Shown: in pieces, positions 61,615-64,000 of the stretch | Position numbering within the stretch: the first letter of the stretch is position 1 | Layout of the letters: the number at the start of each line of letters is the position of its first letter | The notes under the pieces: model-generated | What the model was told of the DNA's origin: nothing | Seen by the model: only the letters and a program-made list of their open reading frames with translations | Database searches by the model: none | Program-made: the position numbers and the translations under genes | Source of the DNA: Deltaproteobacteria bacterium | Lineage (GTDB): Bacteria > Myxococcota_A > Polyangia > Polyangiales > Houyiibacteriaceae | Length of the DNA: 64,000 nucleotides | Direction of reading: 5' to 3' | Assembly: GCA_017644045.1 (NCBI GenBank) | Contig: JAEPMI010000007.1 | Coordinates: 310,001 to 374,000 of the forward strand

Positions 61615-62769
61615 CTAACGGTAGGCGTTCTCGACGCCGCCCCAGCTGAAGTGGAGCGTTCGGCTCTGCTGGCCCTCCGGGCGAATCCGGGCCCGACGCA
61701 GGGCCGCCGCCACGCACTGGTTGACCGACGCGTTCCCGGCCGGACGCACCAAGCGCGCGTCCCGCACCGCTCCGTCGCGGAAGCGGACCATCACGACGGC
61801 GCTGTCCGCCCCCGACCCGAGGCAGGCCCGGACGCCGGCCTTGCTTCGCTCCACGGCCGCTCGCCGTTCGCTCTCACCGGCGCCCTCGGCCTGCACCGCC
61901 ATCGGCGGGCCACCACCGCCGCCGCTCGCCGTGTCGAACGGGCTCGCGCCGCGGGCGGTCGCGGTCGTCATCGCCGTGGCCATGGTCGAGCCACGGCTGG
62001 TGCGCCGCCGGGCCGAGGGGTCCGGGGAGGCACCGCCGACCGTCGCCGTCTCGGTGACGGTGTTGGCGCCCGCCTCGTCGTCGAGCTCCGCGGTGGCCTC
62101 TTCCTCCATGGCGGGCGCCTCTTCGGCCTCCGCCATCTCCATCGGCTCTTCGGGCGGCGCGGGCTCCGCGCTCGTGGTCGGCGAGGCGGGGTACGCACCG
62201 GGCGCCTGCTCGGCCTGGGGCGCGGCCATCTCGGCCGCCATCGGCTCGTCCGCCCGGTTCAACGTCGCGACGCTCACCGTGACGCCGAGCGCGACCACCG
62301 CGGCCGCCGCGAGCCAGGGAGCAATCGGCCCCCTCCGCTTCGGCTCCGCACGCGGCGGGGCCGGGAGGGCGACCGCGGGCGAGGGACCGGTCATCGCCAC
62401 GGGCGACGGAGCGTCCACCGCGCCCGCGAGCGCGTCGAGCGAGTACTCGCCCGAACGGACGGCGCCCCGCTCGCCACCGAGGGAGCTGACCTTGGCGTCC
62501 GGATCGTCGAACTCGGGCACCGCGGTCGCGTCGAAGGAGCCGAGCGGCTCGTCGAGCCGTTGCTCGATGCGCAGGGCGATGGGCTCGAAGTCCTCGTTGG
62601 GGACGTTGACCTCCCAATCGCGCAGCCACCCTTCGAGCTTGGTCAGCCCGGCGACCTCGGCACGGGTCTCGTCGTCGTCGGCCATCGCCGAGCGGATCTC
62701 CGGGTCGTCCGCCGGATCGCGTCCGGCGTCGAGGAGCTCGTGCACCTTGCGCTCGAGGTCCGCCTTCAC
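61615..62769 (-). CDS. Single-span membrane partner of the ECF sigma factor with AgmX/PglI-type C-terminal domain
   Basis: A 384-residue protein from GTG 62769. The N-terminal 100 residues are helical and acidic, like anti-sigma domains, but no HxxxCxxC zinc site is seen; a transmembrane helix lies at about 165-185 (IAPWLAAAAVVALGVTVSVA). The outer part is Ala/Glu/Thr-rich low complexity followed by a folded C-terminal domain (about 300-384; GVRACLGSGADSAVVMVRF; VNQCVAAALRRARI) that resembles AgmX/PglI tails. The start overlaps the sigma stop (GTGA). I infer an anti-sigma or signal-relay role. Confidence 0.75.
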   Translation of the reverse strand: MKADLERKVHELLDAGRDPADDPEIRSAMADDDETRAEVAGLTKLEGWLRDWEVNVPNEDFEPIALRIEQRLDEPLGSFDATAVPEFDDPDAKVSSLGGERGAVRSGEYSLDALAGAVDAPSPVAMTGPSPAVALPAPPRAEPKRRGPIAPWLAAAAVVALGVTVSVATLNRADEPMAAEMAAPQAEQAPGAYPASPTTSAEPAPPEEPMEMAEAEEAPAMEEEATAELDDEAGANTVTETATVGGASPDPSARRRTSRGSTMATAMTTATARGASPFDTASGGGGGPPMAVQAEGAGESERRAAVERSKAGVRACLGSGADSAVVMVRFRDGAVRDARLVRPAGNASVNQCVAAALRRARIRPEGQQSRTLHFSWGGVENAYR

Positions 62770-63371
62770 GAGGCCTCCCTCCCACCCTCGGCGGGGTCGA
62801 TCACGTCGTGGAGCATGATGCGCATGCGGCGTCGGGCCTCGTGGATCCGCCAGGCGACGGTTCCCTCCGGGATCCCGAGCACGGTGGCGGCCTCCTTGTG
62901 AGGCATCCCCTCGAGGAGCACCAGCACCACCGCGGTCCGCAGCGAGGGAGAGAGCGCGTCGAGCGCTTCCCCGAGCCGACCGTAGAGCTGAACGGTCTCG
63001 GCGTGGCGCTCGGGGTCGGTCACGCCCTGGGTCGGGTCGGCCTCGGGCTCCGGGATCCGGGGGTCGTCCACGTCGGCGGCGGAGACGCGCTTGCGGCGGC
63101 GGATCACGTTCAGGGAGACGTTCACGCAGATCCGATAGAGCCAGGTGGAGAGCTTGGAGCGACCGTCGAAGCGGCCGAGCGCGCGCCAAGCTCGGACGAA
63201 GGTCTCCTGGACCGCGTCTTCGGCCTCGCCCCGATCGCCCAGCATCTTCAGGGCGCAGGCGTGCACGCGACGCTGGTGCATGCGCACGAGTTTGCCGAAG
63301 GCCCGCCTGTCCCCCTCTTGCGCCGCCTCGAGAAGCGCGCGCTCGCTCACGTCTGGGGCCTCTTCCGCCAT
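62766..63371 (-). CDS. ECF-type RNA polymerase sigma factor
   Basis: A 201-residue sigma factor with region 2 (LGDRGEAEDAVQETFVRAWRAL) and region 4 (LSPSLRTAVVLVLLEGMPHKEAATVLGIPEGTVAWRIHEARRRM) separated by a loop, and no region 3, as in group 4 (ECF) sigmas. ATG 63371 is preferred over 63512. Its stop overlaps the start of the putative membrane anti-sigma (GTGA). It diverges from the PilZ gene at 63451. Confidence 0.93.
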   Translation of the reverse strand: MAEEAPDVSERALLEAAQEGDRRAFGKLVRMHQRRVHACALKMLGDRGEAEDAVQETFVRAWRALGRFDGRSKLSTWLYRICVNVSLNVIRRRKRVSAADVDDPRIPEPEADPTQGVTDPERHAETVQLYGRLGEALDALSPSLRTAVVLVLLEGMPHKEAATVLGIPEGTVAWRIHEARRRMRIMLHDVIDPAEGGREAS

Positions 63372-63450
63372 CGACCGATAGGGCCCGACCCGAAGGGCGA
63401 CCCCACAGCGCCCTACCCATGGGGCGCGCATCGCAGCGTAGGAGAACACG

Positions 63451-63966
63451 GTGGCTGAAACAACATTCCCATCGGAACCTTGGGAGCCCCCCCTGAGCGG
63501 GGATGTCGGCACACCATTCGCTTGCCCTCTCGCGCGGTCGATGTTCGAATGCAGTCAGATGGAATCCGCCGAAGGATCGGATCTGCGAGGGCAGCCGAGA
63601 GCGCCCATCACGCTGAAGGTCGAATACAAGCGGCTGAACTCGTTTTTCGCGGACTACACGCGGAACATCAGCAAGGGCGGCACCTTCATCCGCACCGAGC
63701 GCCCGCTCCCCATCGGCACCGAGTTCCACTTCGAGCTCCAGGTCCCCAAGCTGGAGAAGAACCTCCGGCTCCGGGGCAAGGTCCAGTGGATCCTCACCCC
63801 CGAGCAGCTCGACGATGGGGACGACCAGGAGCCCGGCATGGGCATCGGCTTCGTCTACAAGAACGCGGCCGAGCGGGAGAAGGTGGAGAGCGCGGTCGAG
63901 GCCCTCATGGAGGAGAGCCTCGGCCCCGTCATCTACCGGAAGCTGCTCGACAAGCACGGCGGCTGA
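63451..63966 (+). CDS. PilZ-domain protein (TIGR02266-like)
   Basis: A 171-residue protein whose PilZ domain (about 45-150) has RGQPR (RxxxR) and NISKGG (NxSxxG), so c-di-GMP binding is predicted. ATGs at 63541 and 63559 are possible, but GTG 63451 has GGAGA six bases upstream and is taken. The first 40 residues (ETTFPSEPWEPPLSG...) are disordered. It diverges from the ECF sigma gene, so the 79-base gap holds both promoters. No c-di-GMP enzyme is adjacent. Confidence 0.85.
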   Translation: MAETTFPSEPWEPPLSGDVGTPFACPLARSMFECSQMESAEGSDLRGQPRAPITLKVEYKRLNSFFADYTRNISKGGTFIRTERPLPIGTEFHFELQVPKLEKNLRLRGKVQWILTPEQLDDGDDQEPGMGIGFVYKNAAEREKVESAVEALMEESLGPVIYRKLLDKHGG

Positions 63967-64000
63967 TCCGGAGTTAGTATCGCGGGCGTGAACGCTGCGG

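Noticed and set aside
63987-64000. A possible GTG start at the right edge
   Set aside because: Only 14 bases remain, too little to support a gene.

Overview
The window is GC-rich, densely coded DNA from a deltaproteobacterial (myxobacterial) chromosome, probably of the Polyangia/Sandaracinus kind. That placement is inferred from gene content: Ser/Thr protein kinases of the GGMAEVWRA type, several myxobacterial-type (TIGR02266-like) PilZ domains, a MYXO-CTERM-like tail, an AgmX/PglI-type C-terminal domain, lipoproteins with cysteine-rich repeats, and many hybrid kinases. I see no tRNA, rRNA, CRISPR array, insertion sequence or prophage. No stretch above 300 bp lacks a gene; the longest gap (30180-30473) holds an inverted repeat.

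Layout. 1-4.05 kb: a partial gene, a TPR protein, an outer-membrane protein, an exported protein and a MYXO-CTERM-like remnant. 4.05-12.0 kb: a signalling island. It has a three-receiver hybrid histidine kinase whose ATPase domain looks dead, a second intact hybrid kinase, and a minus-strand run of three c-di-GMP genes (pseudoREC-pseudoREC-PilZ-REC-EAL; FHA-GGDEF; PilZ). 12.2-14.0 kb: an inositol-monophosphatase-family enzyme, an RDD membrane protein and a small membrane protein. 14.1-17.7 kb: a FadN-type/thiolase beta-oxidation pair ending in a clear terminator. 17.8-23.0 kb: two lipoproteins, then E1-alpha, dihydrolipoyl dehydrogenase and LipB (lipoate-dependent 2-oxoacid oxidation), and a small protein. 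23.0-27.7 kb: an OmpA protein with calcium-type repeats, overlapped by a giant lipoprotein with 23 copies of a 43-residue, eight-cysteine repeat. 27.8-38.1 kb: creatininase, benzoate-CoA-ligase-family enzyme, degenerate GTPase, cysteine-rich lipoprotein, LysR regulator with a divergent flavodoxin-fold reductase, a highly acidic tail-anchored protein, and an overlapping RidA/crotonase/acyl-CoA dehydrogenase operon.

38.2-46.0 kb: a Ser/Thr kinase downstream of an orphan type ISP-like adenine methyltransferase, an outer-membrane protein, a fused radical SAM protein, and two copies of an 82-bp intergenic hairpin repeat. 46.1-51.95 kb: glpD, a BON-MscS channel, a GAF/sigma-54 activator and a metallo-beta-lactamase-fold hydrolase; a near-consensus sigma-54 promoter sits ahead of the hydrolase. 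52.1-57.5 kb: cysC on the plus strand and a tightly packed S1 protein/ruvX/mltG/DUF72 operon. 57.6-64 kb: a 1306-residue kinase/cyclase-like/ATPase/TPR protein, an ECF sigma factor with its overlapping membrane partner, and a divergent PilZ protein.

The most interesting parts are the c-di-GMP island with its apparent pseudokinase, the self-contained sigma-54 activator/promoter pair, the orphan methyltransferase, the 8-Cys repeat lipoprotein and the dispersed hairpin repeat. All family names rest on reading motifs by eye; no search was run.
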